This document shows positions 1-8,556 of a stretch of 29,674 nucleotides of DNA, piece after piece. A program made the position numbers and the translations under genes. The stretch's first letter is position 1, and every line of letters begins with the position of its first letter. Source of the stretch: a virus; the IMG/VR virus record IMGVR_UViG_3300036832_000304, positions 1 through 29,674 of that record; one strand, 5' to 3'. The notes under the pieces are model-generated. The model was given only the letters and a program-made list of their open reading frames with translations. It was not told the origin of the DNA and did not search any database.

Positions 1-1062
1 GTAAGTAAACCGAGAATTTGTGGTGTAGTCAAAGCTAAGGCGCGCATCGACCCCGCTGGTGGAGTCAAGCCGCATATGGTCCCAAACATGCGCCGCATCG
101 GAATAGACCGCGAGGTTGGTCACCCCGACCCCTCCGGTAAAGACATCCCCGGCGCGGCTCGCGGGCGTGTAACCGATGTTTCCCACGGCGGCGCCCGCCG
201 CCAGCTTGGCCCCGGTAATATTGGCATCGGCGATTTTCGCCGTGGTCACCCCGGCATCCGCGATGTTGCCGGTCGCCACCGCCAACGCCCCGAGCTTCGG
301 GCCGGTAACGGCGGCGTTTGCGATGTTGCCGGTCGCCACCGCCAACGCCCCGAGCTTCGGCGTGGTGACGGCGCCCGCGACAATCTGCGGAGCGTCCACC
401 GTACTCAGATAAGCCAGCGCCCCGAGCGAGGACGGATTAACCGGGGCAAAGCCGAGGTTTGCCGCCGCCGCGCCAGGCCCGAGCTTGGGGCCGGTAACGG
501 CGGCATCCAGGATGGCCGGCGTGGTCACCGCCCCGGGCGCCAGCTTCGGAGCGGTAATCACCGCATCGGCGAGTTTCGCCGTGATGACCGAGCCGTCCGC
601 CAGCTTGGCGGTAATCACCGCGCCATCCAGGATGGCCGGCGTGGTCACCGCCCCGGGCGCCAGCTTCGGAGTCGTCACCGCGCCGTCGATGATTTGCGGC
701 GTATCGACCTGATTGAGCAGCGCCAGCGCGCCGAGGCTGTGGACATCGGCGGGCGCAAGCAAATCCTCGACCCAAACCGGCCCGGTTCCCGGGTCACGGA
801 CAATCACAGTCTTGCCGATGTCGGCGGGCGTCGGCGTGGGAAGCTCGCCGACAGGCCCGACCGGGCCTTGTGGTCCTTCCGGGCCTTGCGCGCCCGGAAT
901 GCCTTGCGCGGTGGAAGTTTCCACCAGGACCACGGCCCCGGGGTCGGCGACGACATCAATTAGCGCGACGTGCTGCGCGACCTCGGCCTCGACCAGGTAC
1001 GGGGCGCCGACTGTCGCCTCCACCAGGACCACTTGCTGCGCGCCAAACGGCTCGGACATCAT
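1..1062 (-). CDS. Tail fibre protein with collagen-like and 20-residue repeats (3' end cut by window edge)
   Basis: The frame is open for 354 codons from ATG at 1062 to the left edge of the window, so the C-terminus is missing. The start overlaps the preceding stop as ATGA; a second in-frame ATG follows at once. At about residues 55-70 there is a short collagen-like Gly-X-Y run (GAQGPEGPQGPVGPVG). A long repeat array follows, built on units such as GAVTTPKLAPGAVTTPAILD and AVTGPKLG. Such 'AVTTxKLADGAV' arrays are common in phage tail fibres, where they form trimeric shafts. The last visible part is less repetitive and may begin the receptor-binding head. Position after the host-specificity protein fits a side or tip fibre. 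The product is inferred from composition and context; coding is certain because GC3 is high throughout and there are no stops. Confidence 0.85.
   Translation of the reverse strand, partial: MMSEPFGAQQVVLVEATVGAPYLVEAEVAQHVALIDVVADPGAVVLVETSTAQGIPGAQGPEGPQGPVGPVGELPTPTPADIGKTVIVRDPGTGPVWVEDLLAPADVHSLGALALLNQVDTPQIIDGAVTTPKLAPGAVTTPAILDGAVITAKLADGSVITAKLADAVITAPKLAPGAVTTPAILDAAVTGPKLGPGAAAANLGFAPVNPSSLGALAYLSTVDAPQIVAGAVTTPKLGALAVATGNIANAAVTGPKLGALAVATGNIADAGVTTAKIADANITGAKLAAGAAVGNIGYTPASRAGDVFTGGVGVTNLAVYSDAAHVWDHMRLDSTSGVDARLSFDYTTNSRFTY
260..360. repeat. 41-bp direct repeat, 60-bp period, inside tail fibre gene
   Basis: An identical 41-bp block occurs at 260-300 and at 320-360. The 60-bp period equals 20 codons, so it encodes the repeated protein unit KLGALAVATGNIA. 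The identity at DNA level suggests recent duplication or gene conversion. Confidence 0.9.
504..671. repeat. 48-bp direct repeat, 120-bp spacing, inside tail fibre gene
   Basis: An identical 48-bp block occurs at 504-551 and 624-671. It encodes the unit APKLAPGAVTTPAILD or a close variant. The spacing is twice that of the 60-bp repeat further downstream in the gene, so the array seems to have grown in multiples of 20 codons. Confidence 0.9.
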
Positions 1063-1463
1063 CCGGCCTCCACCATGTAGCCCGCCCGCCGGGTCGGCGG
1101 CTCGGCCTCGAGGCCCACCGGCTCGCCAGTGGAGTCGGTGATATCGCCAATCACCGTCACGCCGCCGGCAAGGATGGTGGAGACCCAGCCTGCGGCGTCG
1201 GTGAGCTGGAGGTCCCACCGCCCGGTCCGTGGGAGTTGCGCGGTGATGACGGCGGTTAGAGTGGCGTCGATGATATTGGGGAGCGTCACGTTAAGCGCGA
1301 TGGCCTGGATGACGGTCCCGGCGGGCTTGTCGCGGATTTCAGCCTTAACCGCGATGCCGGTTAGGTCGACCGCTTGGGTCTTGGCTGCGTCCTGCCAAAG
1401 CGTGAACCGCCAAGCGTGCGTGTCGCCCCGGTAGATGTTCAGCGAATAGGCCCCGGGCATCAT
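1059..1463 (-). CDS. Small tail/baseplate accessory protein, Ig-like (BppU N-terminal-like)
   Basis: This 134-residue protein starts MMPGAYSLNIYRGDTHAW, and its ATG overlaps the stop of the host-specificity gene by four bases. The pattern 'YRGDTHAWRFTLWQDAA...VDLTGIAVKAEIRDKPAG' resembles the beta-sandwich seen at the N-terminus of BppU-type baseplate and fibre-anchoring proteins, where a GDT-x-F/W strand is followed by 'DLTGxxVxFxIR'. No signal peptide or membrane segment is seen. It sits between the host-specificity protein and the tail fibre, so an adaptor that docks the fibre to the tail tip is a reasonable guess. The fold assignment is by eye only. Confidence 0.8.
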   Translation of the reverse strand: MMPGAYSLNIYRGDTHAWRFTLWQDAAKTQAVDLTGIAVKAEIRDKPAGTVIQAIALNVTLPNIIDATLTAVITAQLPRTGRWDLQLTDAAGWVSTILAGGVTVIGDITDSTGEPVGLEAEPPTRRAGYMVEAG

Positions 1464-4444
1464 CGCTTAAGCTCCGTAAGAATAACCTCGGTCCGGTTGA
1501 TGCGTGACGCGCCGCTTCCCGATGTCCCGATGTGCTGGAGGACATAGGTGTATGTTCCCGGGCCGGGTTGGTCGGCGACCGGGAAACTGAGCCCGGTTCC
1601 ACCCCAAGATGGCGGACAATAAATCGCCCCGGACCCGACCTCGGTCGTGTCGCGATAGAGATGAAAAACGGTTCCGGCGGGAGCGTTGGTCGTGGTCCCT
1701 AGCTCGCCGTAAACCTGAATCGAGTGCATCCCGCCGATACTGGTATAGGCGAACCGCAAATCCTCGACCGCGCCGCTCGCGGAATTAACTTGCTGCCCGC
1801 CTTGCGTGACCACGGTGGAGGTAATCGCCCCGCCGATAATCATGTTGGCGGTGATGGTATTAGCCTTGATGTCATCGGCCTGGAAATTTGTGGCGATGAC
1901 TTTTCCGCCCACCACCGCCAGCGGATAGACGTTCGAGGTCCCATCGGTGAATCCGATTTGGTCCGCGACGAACGCGATACTCGAAACCGTGGGATTGGAG
2001 GCGACCTTGATGCCAGCGACCCGCGCATATCCCGGGCCTTGCGAGGATACGCTCAGAACCCATTGAGCATTAAGGCCATTCACCGAGGTTTGCAGGGTCG
2101 TGATTGAGGCCGTGTTTGCGTCGGCCTTTGTGTTCACGTTCGTAATGTTGGTCGCGTTCGTCGCGTCACCGCTCGCCCGGACCGTCGCCTCGTTCGTGAT
2201 GGCGGCGCTATTCGTGTCGAAATTGGTTTGGAGGCTCTGCTTATAGTCGCCCCATGATTGCGAGTTGTTCGCGAAAAGGGTCGTGTCCGAAAGCTGGAAC
2301 GTCGCGCCGCCAGGCCGGAGGAAACCGATGAGGTCGACCCGATGGTCGGAGCTTGGAACACCGCCGGTTTGAAGCTCCAGGATATCGGCGGCGTTTTGCG
2401 CGGCTTGGTCGGAAGTTTGCTGGCCTAAGTCTGTAGTTTCGTTGAGCTGGTCGACCAGGTCTTGCGGCGTCTGCCCGCCAATTTGCATCACGCCTTGGGA
2501 GATGAGCGCGCCCACCGTCACCAGCCCGAGGTCGAGCGCGAGCGCGCCCTCCACATTGCGGACCGAGCGATAGCGGACCTGGACATGATAGGTCCCGCCA
2601 GAGATGACGGCGCGGAACTCCATGCGGCGCGTGGTAGAAGGGAACTCGGCGGAAACCCATTCGCCGAACACTCCCGGCGAAAGCTGGAGCTGGTACTCGA
2701 CTATGACCCCGGTGACGTTCGGGTCGTTGACCGCCCCGGTGACCCATATGGCCGGAACCTGCGCGCCATCGGCGCCGGTGAGGACCCCGCCCGTCGCCGT
2801 CCAAGTCCCGTTATCCGGACGCGCCACATAGGTCGGGTCTTGTGGCTGGAGGCCGGGAATGGGCGGCGGGTTCGGCGAGCGCCCGAGCGCATAATCATGC
2901 TTGCCGGGAGTCTCGGAGCGACAGGTCAGAGTCACCTTGCCGGAAGTTAGGTCCAGCTCTCGGGTTTGGACGATAACTTGCTGGCCCGACATCCCAAATT
3001 CGGGCTCGGTGATGGTGACGCAATCCCCCGGCTTCACGCCTTGCCATTTCGGCCCGACCGGGAGGACCACCGGCTCGAACTCGCGAGCGTCCAGGATGTC
3101 ATAAGTGGCGAGCTGCGCGACCTGCTTGGCATCCTGGACCAGCGGGTAATTACCTTCCCGGCTCCGCAAGCCGCCATCCGCCGGGATGTATTCGTTGACG
3201 GTGACGGCGCCCGCCGGGACCACCGTCCAGGCGTGGTCCTCGCTCCGGTAACTCGGGATGATTTGATTGATGCGGTCGCGCCGCCGCTTGGTCCCGGTGA
3301 TGGAGGCGCCGCCGACGATATCGGTCCCGACCAGCGTCCCGAGCGAAACCCGAGGCGTGCGGACGTAAGCGGATATCAAGCCGCCAAGCTTGGTCGGCTC
3401 GCCACCGCCGGCCTGGAGAATTGTGGTGAGGACATCCCACTTGCGGTCCGAAGACAGGACTTCACCGCCCACCCGCCAGCCGTTCGCCTCGCAAACGTTC
3501 GCGCCCTCGACAAAGGCCGGAACGTCGATGGCGTCGATGGGCGCCCCGATGCCAAAGGTTTGCTTGCCGTTGTCGGACCGCCCGATGCACCAGCTTAGGG
3601 CCTGGAGAAACGGGTTATCGTTGCCGGTAAAGCTCCAAGTCGTTTCATCATTCCAGCGTTGCGGGCCGGAGCCGCCTGGATAGGTGGAGTCCGCGCGCGG
3701 GTCGTAAACCGCCGGCCCACGGATGACGAATAGCGGCTTAGGCATCCCGGTTGGATAAGCCTTGGTATTGTAAACCAAGGTCCACCAGGCGCACGCCACG
3801 CCGGAAAGCCGGTGCGCGTCTGTCCACTCCGGAATCCATGGGAGTTGCACGCCGCCCGGGTAATAGGCTTGCGGGTCCGGCTTCGCCCCGGGCGTCAGGA
3901 CCAAATACATCGCCTGATTGTATTGGGGCGGCGCCGTCGCCAGCCCGCCAGCGTTGAACGTCACCGGCCAATCCGAGGCGACCAATTTCTCGAACCCGGC
4001 GAGCGGTCCGCCGCTCAAGGCGATGAGGTAATAAAGCGCAACGTTTTTGTTAGCTTGGCCGGACGTGTTCGCGTGGAGGATTTTACCGGCGGTGGCCGAG
4101 CGCCCGAGCATAAGCGGGATTCCGGCCTTTGGATCCGCTTGGAAATCGGATTGCGCCCCGGCGGCCCCCCTCCCGACTTGCGAGGGCCGCATGAAGGCGG
4201 CGGATAGGGTCGCCACGGTCGACCAGGATGAGAGCGCCGCCATGATGCCGGCGGAGCCGGTGAGGGACGCCACCCCGGCGCCAATCGCGACAATGGTATT
4301 CGCCACCGCCGCGCCAATCGCCGCCGAGCCGGTGGCCGCGACCACCGTCTCACCGACCGTCGATGCGATGGTGACGGATGCGGCGGTGATGGCGTCTCCG
4401 ACCGCCGCAAGGGTCGCGCCGATGGCGGCTAGGATTTGCGGCAT
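1460..4444 (-). CDS. Tail tip host-specificity protein (lambda J / GTA gp15-like)
   Basis: The protein has 994 residues from ATG at 4444. The open frame reaches further upstream, but that part is arginine-rich shadow of the peptidase gene, and the chosen ATG overlaps the peptidase stop by 16 bases. Residues 1-80 are Ala/Gly-rich and hydrophobic, as in tail-tip proteins inserted in the tail core. The middle holds the pattern seen in J/TipJ proteins, a beta segment ending RGPAVYDPR followed by DNPFLQALSWCIGR. A fibronectin-like region and then helical or coiled sequence rich in Asn/Thr/Ala follow, with a beta-rich C-terminal domain. It probably forms the central tip that contacts the host receptor. 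It lies after the NlpC/P60-like gene, as expected. Confidence 0.9.
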   Translation of the reverse strand: MPQILAAIGATLAAVGDAITAASVTIASTVGETVVAATGSAAIGAAVANTIVAIGAGVASLTGSAGIMAALSSWSTVATLSAAFMRPSQVGRGAAGAQSDFQADPKAGIPLMLGRSATAGKILHANTSGQANKNVALYYLIALSGGPLAGFEKLVASDWPVTFNAGGLATAPPQYNQAMYLVLTPGAKPDPQAYYPGGVQLPWIPEWTDAHRLSGVACAWWTLVYNTKAYPTGMPKPLFVIRGPAVYDPRADSTYPGGSGPQRWNDETTWSFTGNDNPFLQALSWCIGRSDNGKQTFGIGAPIDAIDVPAFVEGANVCEANGWRVGGEVLSSDRKWDVLTTILQAGGGEPTKLGGLISAYVRTPRVSLGTLVGTDIVGGASITGTKRRRDRINQIIPSYRSEDHAWTVVPAGAVTVNEYIPADGGLRSREGNYPLVQDAKQVAQLATYDILDAREFEPVVLPVGPKWQGVKPGDCVTITEPEFGMSGQQVIVQTRELDLTSGKVTLTCRSETPGKHDYALGRSPNPPPIPGLQPQDPTYVARPDNGTWTATGGVLTGADGAQVPAIWVTGAVNDPNVTGVIVEYQLQLSPGVFGEWVSAEFPSTTRRMEFRAVISGGTYHVQVRYRSVRNVEGALALDLGLVTVGALISQGVMQIGGQTPQDLVDQLNETTDLGQQTSDQAAQNAADILELQTGGVPSSDHRVDLIGFLRPGGATFQLSDTTLFANNSQSWGDYKQSLQTNFDTNSAAITNEATVRASGDATNATNITNVNTKADANTASITTLQTSVNGLNAQWVLSVSSQGPGYARVAGIKVASNPTVSSIAFVADQIGFTDGTSNVYPLAVVGGKVIATNFQADDIKANTITANMIIGGAITSTVVTQGGQQVNSASGAVEDLRFAYTSIGGMHSIQVYGELGTTTNAPAGTVFHLYRDTTEVGSGAIYCPPSWGGTGLSFPVADQPGPGTYTYVLQHIGTSGSGASRINRTEVILTELKR

Positions 4445-4896
4445 GGCGGGACGCTCCAGGCCGCGACGGCGAGGCCGAGGTTTGCGGCGACGATAGAGGC
4501 GGCGCCTTTCTCCGCCGCCTCGGTGAAGGCCAGGACCCGGCCATTGCCGAGGACCACCGCCAGGCCCTCCCATCCGCCAGCGCCGGGAAACGCGATGAGG
4601 TCACCGGGCAATGTGGCGGCGGGCGCGACCCGCATCACGCCGACGCTATCAATCCAATCGACCACGGATTTCATCTTGCGGGCCTTGAGCGCCTTTCGGG
4701 CGGCGAGGTCCGAGCGGTAATCCCCGAATTGCGAGAGCTTCGGCTTATAGCCGGCGCGGCGTAGCACCAGCGCGGCAAGCCGCGCGCAATCGTTCGAGCC
4801 CCATGCGAAAGGCTTTCCGGCGAATGTATCGAGAGCCTCTTGGGCGATTTCGACCCGGCGGACCAGCGGGTCCTTATAGTCGGACGGTAAGCGCAT
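4429..4896 (-). CDS. Tail-associated cysteine peptidase, NlpC/P60-like
   Basis: This 155-residue protein carries WGSNDCARLAA with the likely nucleophile Cys37, and later LPGDLIAFPG, which matches the 'GDLxxF' strand of NlpC/P60 folds. In classical members a His follows shortly in a 'HVGIYxG' strand; here the corresponding strand reads GLAVVLGNGR and no His is present, so activity is uncertain. Position between the gp13-like hub protein and the J-like protein is that of GTA gp14 and lambda K, which help the tail cross peptidoglycan. It overlaps the upstream gene by 23 bases and the downstream gene by 16. Confidence 0.85.
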   Translation of the reverse strand: MRLPSDYKDPLVRRVEIAQEALDTFAGKPFAWGSNDCARLAALVLRRAGYKPKLSQFGDYRSDLAARKALKARKMKSVVDWIDSVGVMRVAPAATLPGDLIAFPGAGGWEGLAVVLGNGRVLAFTEAAEKGAASIVAANLGLAVAAWSVPPCRKS

Positions 4897-5491
4897 CGGA
4901 GACCGCGACGGGCCGGGGCGCGTCGGCGCCCCACGGCAATTGCCGCTGGATATCGGTTACGAACTCAAAGCCGAGTTCTCCAGGCCATGCGGCCTGGTGA
5001 TAGGCGTTCGTTAGCCGGACGCCTTGCGCGTCATCGAATAGCCGCTCCCAAATGCTCACGCATTGCAGGTCAATGCCGCGCGTTCCGAGCGCCACGGTGA
5101 GGATGCCTTGGTCGACCTCGCCGACAAATACCAGCACCGGGTCCGGGACTACGGTTCCGGTGTACGGGTCCAGGACCCCGAGCCAGAGCAGCACGGACCG
5201 GCCTTGCATATCCTCGCCCGCGAGGATGGCGGCGGCATCGGAGGTCGGCGGATTAATGCTGATTTTGAGGCCCGGGGCATTGTCGCCGAACCCGTCCGTT
5301 ATCGGCTCCAGCGAGTTCAAGACCCCGAGCTGCGGGTCTTGGCCGGCGAACGTGCGTCCGGCGAACGTCACCGAGCCCGAGCCGTCGATAAGCCGGAGGA
5401 AACCGGAGGCGAGCGCAATCTCCACCGCGACAAAGACCAGGAGTGATGGCCGGTCGAATTGGCCGGACAGAAACGCGCTATCGTCCGGCAT
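4874..5491 (-). CDS. Distal tail / baseplate hub protein (GTA gp13-like position)
   Basis: The 205-residue protein starts immediately after the stop of the upstream gene (TAGATG). It is beta-rich, with LIDGSGSVTFAGRTFAGQDP near the N-terminus and VFVGEVDQGILTVALGTRG later, a pattern usual in small hub proteins of siphoviral tails. No catalytic motif or membrane segment is seen. In GTA-like tails the order is tape measure, gp12, gp13, gp14 peptidase, gp15 host specificity; this gene holds the gp13 place. The role is assigned from order and general composition, not from a decisive motif. Confidence 0.85.
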   Translation of the reverse strand: MPDDSAFLSGQFDRPSLLVFVAVEIALASGFLRLIDGSGSVTFAGRTFAGQDPQLGVLNSLEPITDGFGDNAPGLKISINPPTSDAAAILAGEDMQGRSVLLWLGVLDPYTGTVVPDPVLVFVGEVDQGILTVALGTRGIDLQCVSIWERLFDDAQGVRLTNAYHQAAWPGELGFEFVTDIQRQLPWGADAPRPVAVSDALTVRL

Positions 5492-6046
5492 CTAGGCGCT
5501 CTCGGTGATGGTGAACTTGTGGCCGACGAACCGGAAATATTCGAGGCTCCAAGCCGTATCGTCGGCGAAGCCCTCAAGAACCGGCGCGGCAAACTCAAGC
5601 TTGATTAGACTGAATGTCACCCGGAGCAGCGGCGCGACTGTCAAGGTCGACCCGCCAACGGCGGTGACAAAATGGAGGTAATGGCGCCCGCCGGCCTGGA
5701 TACTGAAAGCGAGCCCGGGGACCGGGCCGTTGCCTGTATAGGTGACGGTGTTCGAGCCAGCCGTTCCGGAGCCGGTGACGCCTTGCGCGGCTAGGCCCAC
5801 ATCAAGAGTTTGCGGCATCACCAGGCCCAATGTGTCGCCGGTCGCCTCGGCCTGGAGCGGGCAAGAAATCCATTGCGCGCCGCAATCAGGGTCGAGCGTC
5901 GGCAATTGCACATCGCAAGCGTAGCGCGAGCCGATACGGGTTATGCGCTGGGTCGGCCCGCCGAGTTGCGAGACCAGGTCGCCGCCGGTTCGTATCAGGT
6001 GCGGCGTTACCAGCGAGCCGCGCGGAAGCGGCGGAAAGGTAATCAC
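5492..6046 (-). CDS. Distal tail protein (GTA gp12-like position)
   Basis: The start is taken as GTG at 6046, which overlaps the tape measure stop as GTGA; the product has 184 residues and begins VITFPPLPRGSLVTPHLIR. A longer open frame to 6178 is shadow of the tape measure. The protein is beta-rich, contains two Cys in RYACDVQLPTLDPDCGAQW, and ends in a domain with strands WSLEYFRFVGHKFTITESA. Placement just after the tape measure is that of distal tail proteins, which cap the tail tube and anchor the tip. The function is inferred from position. Confidence 0.82.
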   Translation of the reverse strand: MITFPPLPRGSLVTPHLIRTGGDLVSQLGGPTQRITRIGSRYACDVQLPTLDPDCGAQWISCPLQAEATGDTLGLVMPQTLDVGLAAQGVTGSGTAGSNTVTYTGNGPVPGLAFSIQAGGRHYLHFVTAVGGSTLTVAPLLRVTFSLIKLEFAAPVLEGFADDTAWSLEYFRFVGHKFTITESA

Positions 6047-8403
6047 GCGAGCCTCCGGGCGCCTTGGGTCGCGAGGTCGACCGGCGTTGCGCGCCTGGAC
6101 GCTTGGACAGCCATGGACCCGGACATCGCCGCGACCCGGTCGGCGTAACTCATCATCTGGCGCGCGGCTTGTTCCCAAATGACGGCGCCCCGATTGTCGA
6201 AAATGATGGTCGGCGGCGCGGTGGCTTGCGAGCCGATGCCAACATTGCGAAGCGCCGAGTTCGGGATGACTTGCGAGCCCGCCGGGAGTTTCACTAGCTC
6301 CGGCCCGCGCTCGCCCACCATCGACCAGCCCGACGCGCTAGAGCTGGTCCCATCGGCATAAAGCCCCGCCAGGTCGTCCATGGGCGGCGCATAGGGAAGC
6401 GGGTTCCCGCTCAGTGAGCGCAGGACTTTCGCGAATCCAGATTCAAGCTGGAGCTTCGCCAGGTCCGCTATCATCTGGATAATGGTGGTCTTGAAAACGT
6501 CGCCGAGCTTCTGCGTGCCGGTGGCCGCGCCCGCCAGGCCGTCAATCATCCCTTGGAGACCTTGGCTCGCGACCGCTTGCATCCCCTCATTCACTTCCTG
6601 GAGGTTTTGCGGAAGCTTGTTCAGCCAATCGGCGAACGGCCCGAGGTTCGCGTTGACGACCGCTTGCTGGCGTTCTGGCTGGCTGGCCTGGACGGCGGCG
6701 ATACGCGCGCGAGCGTCGGCGGCGGCCTTGCTGCTCGGGTCGGTTTTGTTCGCCTCGATAATGGCTTGTTGCTCGGCGACGACCCGCGCATCGGCGAGGG
6801 CGAGGGCCTCAAGCTCAAGTCTCTGGCGCTCGGCGGCGGTCCGGGCGAGGGCCTTTTGCGCCTTCACTTCATCGGCCCGGATGCCGATGATGGTTTCGAG
6901 CTGCGCCAAGTCTTGTTGCCGGATGGTGGCGGCTTTCTCGCGGTCGATGGCCTCAAGCGCCATCTCATGATTGTTCTTTTGCTGGAGCCCGAGCGCATCA
7001 AGCTCCTTATCCAGCGTGGCCCGCTCCGCCTTGGTTATTGTCTTATTGTTCGCCAGCTTTTCGCGCTCGGTGGCGATTTCGGTTTGTTGGATTTGATATT
7101 CGATTTCCGCGATGGTCCGTTGATGTTCGGCGCGAGCCTCGACCCCGATGGTCGCCGCGAGCCAAGCTTGTTCAAATTGCTTCTCGGCGGTTTCAATCTG
7201 CTTTTGGATTTCGGTTTGCTTGACCTTGAACTCATCCGCCGGAGGCGGCTTGCCGAGGCTCCCGAGGTCGGTTGTTTTCGCCGCCGTTGGCATGGCGGCG
7301 GACGTGGTGCCGTAGATGTTCGGCGCGTTGGCGCCTTTGCCGCCCGCCGCCACATCCGCGACGACCCGCTTTAGCGCCTGCTCGCGGGAGGCCGAGGCCA
7401 TCTTATCGAGCGCATCGGAGATTTGGCGCATCTGCCAAATGACCGGGCTTAACTCGACCTGGAGATGGACCATTTCCTTGACGGCATCGCCGATGGAAAA
7501 GCCCCAAACCTGGAACAGCGTGGCGATGGTTTTAATATCGGTGGTGAGGTTGTGGATGCCGGTCGCCATATCAGCGACCCATCTGGCGACCTTGAGCATC
7601 GGCTCGGCGAGGTCCAGGAGCGACTCTTCTAGCTGGACCTTTGTGACTTTCGAGAGTTCCGCGAACGCGACCGCCGCCTTGTGCGCCGCCTCGACATAAT
7701 CCGAGCCCATTACCGCGCCGCTCGCCAGCGCCGAGGTTTTCAGTTCGTCAAGCTGCTCGGCGGTCTTCCGGGCGAGCGGGAGCATTTCTTCAAGCCCGAG
7801 CTTTTTGGCGAGGCCCGCGCGCTCGGCCTCCGGGCCGATGCGCGACAGCTTGTCCAGGGTTTCCGTAAGCGCGGCGTTTAGGTCGCCGACCATCGCTTTC
7901 GGGTCGAGCTTGAGGGCCTGGAAAGCCTTAAGCGCCTTGGGCGCCCCGAGCGCGGCTTGCCCGAGCTGCGCGGAGAAATTGGCGATAGCCGGACCCGCCG
8001 CCGCCGCCGAGCCGCCGGCTTCCTCGAGAGCTTGCCGCCAAAGCTGGAGAGCGGTGGTCGAGACCCCGGCGGCTTGCGCCGCCTTGTAAATCTCATCCCC
8101 GAACTCGGCGGCTTTCTTGGCCGCTTCCAAGGCGGCAATGAGCGTGCCGATGCCAACGGCGGCGACGACCCCCGCCGGCCCGAGCGACTCGATGGCCGCG
8201 CCGAGGACCGGAATTTCGCTCGCCAGCGCCGAGGCGCTCTTGAACAGGTCATTGAGCGCGGCGCCGGGAGCGGTGGTCTTCCACCCGTCCTCGATTTTCT
8301 TTTTTGCAGCCCGGTTGACCTCGATAGCCCGATTTAGCTTGGCCTCCATGCGGGTGATGTCGGCATCCAGCCGAACAATCATCCGGTCGATTTCGGTCGC
8401 CAT
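6043..8403 (-). CDS. Tail length tape measure protein
   Basis: At 786 residues this is the second-largest gene of the window and, as is typical for tape measures, it lies directly after the tail chaperones. The N-terminus is helical (MATEIDRMIVRLDADITRME). A hydrophobic stretch LGPAGVVAAVGIGTLIAALE follows at about residues 73-93, and another amphipathic region is near 270-310. The central part (about 390-590) is a long charged coiled coil rich in Glu, Lys, Gln and Ala. The C-terminal region holds the GERGPELVKLPAGSQVIPN pattern found near the end of many tape measures. The protein sets tail length and is threaded through the tube during assembly and DNA ejection. Confidence 0.93.
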   Translation of the reverse strand: MATEIDRMIVRLDADITRMEAKLNRAIEVNRAAKKKIEDGWKTTAPGAALNDLFKSASALASEIPVLGAAIESLGPAGVVAAVGIGTLIAALEAAKKAAEFGDEIYKAAQAAGVSTTALQLWRQALEEAGGSAAAAGPAIANFSAQLGQAALGAPKALKAFQALKLDPKAMVGDLNAALTETLDKLSRIGPEAERAGLAKKLGLEEMLPLARKTAEQLDELKTSALASGAVMGSDYVEAAHKAAVAFAELSKVTKVQLEESLLDLAEPMLKVARWVADMATGIHNLTTDIKTIATLFQVWGFSIGDAVKEMVHLQVELSPVIWQMRQISDALDKMASASREQALKRVVADVAAGGKGANAPNIYGTTSAAMPTAAKTTDLGSLGKPPPADEFKVKQTEIQKQIETAEKQFEQAWLAATIGVEARAEHQRTIAEIEYQIQQTEIATEREKLANNKTITKAERATLDKELDALGLQQKNNHEMALEAIDREKAATIRQQDLAQLETIIGIRADEVKAQKALARTAAERQRLELEALALADARVVAEQQAIIEANKTDPSSKAAADARARIAAVQASQPERQQAVVNANLGPFADWLNKLPQNLQEVNEGMQAVASQGLQGMIDGLAGAATGTQKLGDVFKTTIIQMIADLAKLQLESGFAKVLRSLSGNPLPYAPPMDDLAGLYADGTSSSASGWSMVGERGPELVKLPAGSQVIPNSALRNVGIGSQATAPPTIIFDNRGAVIWEQAARQMMSYADRVAAMSGSMAVQASRRATPVDLATQGARRLA

Positions 8404-8406
8404 GGC

Positions 8407-8556
8407 CTAGGCCCACTTTTCCAACATGGCGTCATGTTCCTCGGGCGTCGGCGGCTTGGCCTGGTCCGGAAGCGAGTTCGCCAGGACCCATCCGTCGCGG
8501 GCGGCGAGGAACTCCCAAAGCGAACAGGCGTCCACGTCGCGCGGCGTCCAGCCCAT
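8407..8556 (-). CDS. Second tail chaperone product (short gene or frameshift extension)
   Basis: A 49-residue reading starts MGWTPRDVDACSLWEF at an ATG that overlaps the stop of the upstream chaperone gene (TGATG). The same frame is open upstream as far as a TGA at 8662-8664, and the residues just before the ATG (RFADFYGAGAV) read as continuous, convincing protein sequence. That favours expression as a -1 frameshift extension of the upstream gene, as for lambda G/GT, rather than as a separate peptide. A run of six A residues lies at 8613-8618, inside the possible slippage window. The product would assist tail tube assembly around the tape measure. Confidence 0.7.
   Translation of the reverse strand: MGWTPRDVDACSLWEFLAARDGWVLANSLPDQAKPPTPEEHDAMLEKWA

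Noticed and set aside
260-671. CRISPR-like spaced repeats
   Set aside because: The repeats are in-frame codon units of a tail fibre gene with coding spacers, not an array.
76-963. Long plus-strand open frame opposite the tail fibre gene
   Set aside because: The product is Arg/Gly-rich and repetitive in a manner that mirrors the fibre repeats, and codon use is poor. The minus-strand frame is open through the edge and gives a clear fibre protein.
6553-7374. 273-codon plus-strand open frame opposite the tape measure gene
   Set aside because: It is antisense to a clear tape measure coiled coil; in GC-rich DNA such antisense frames stay open by codon bias.
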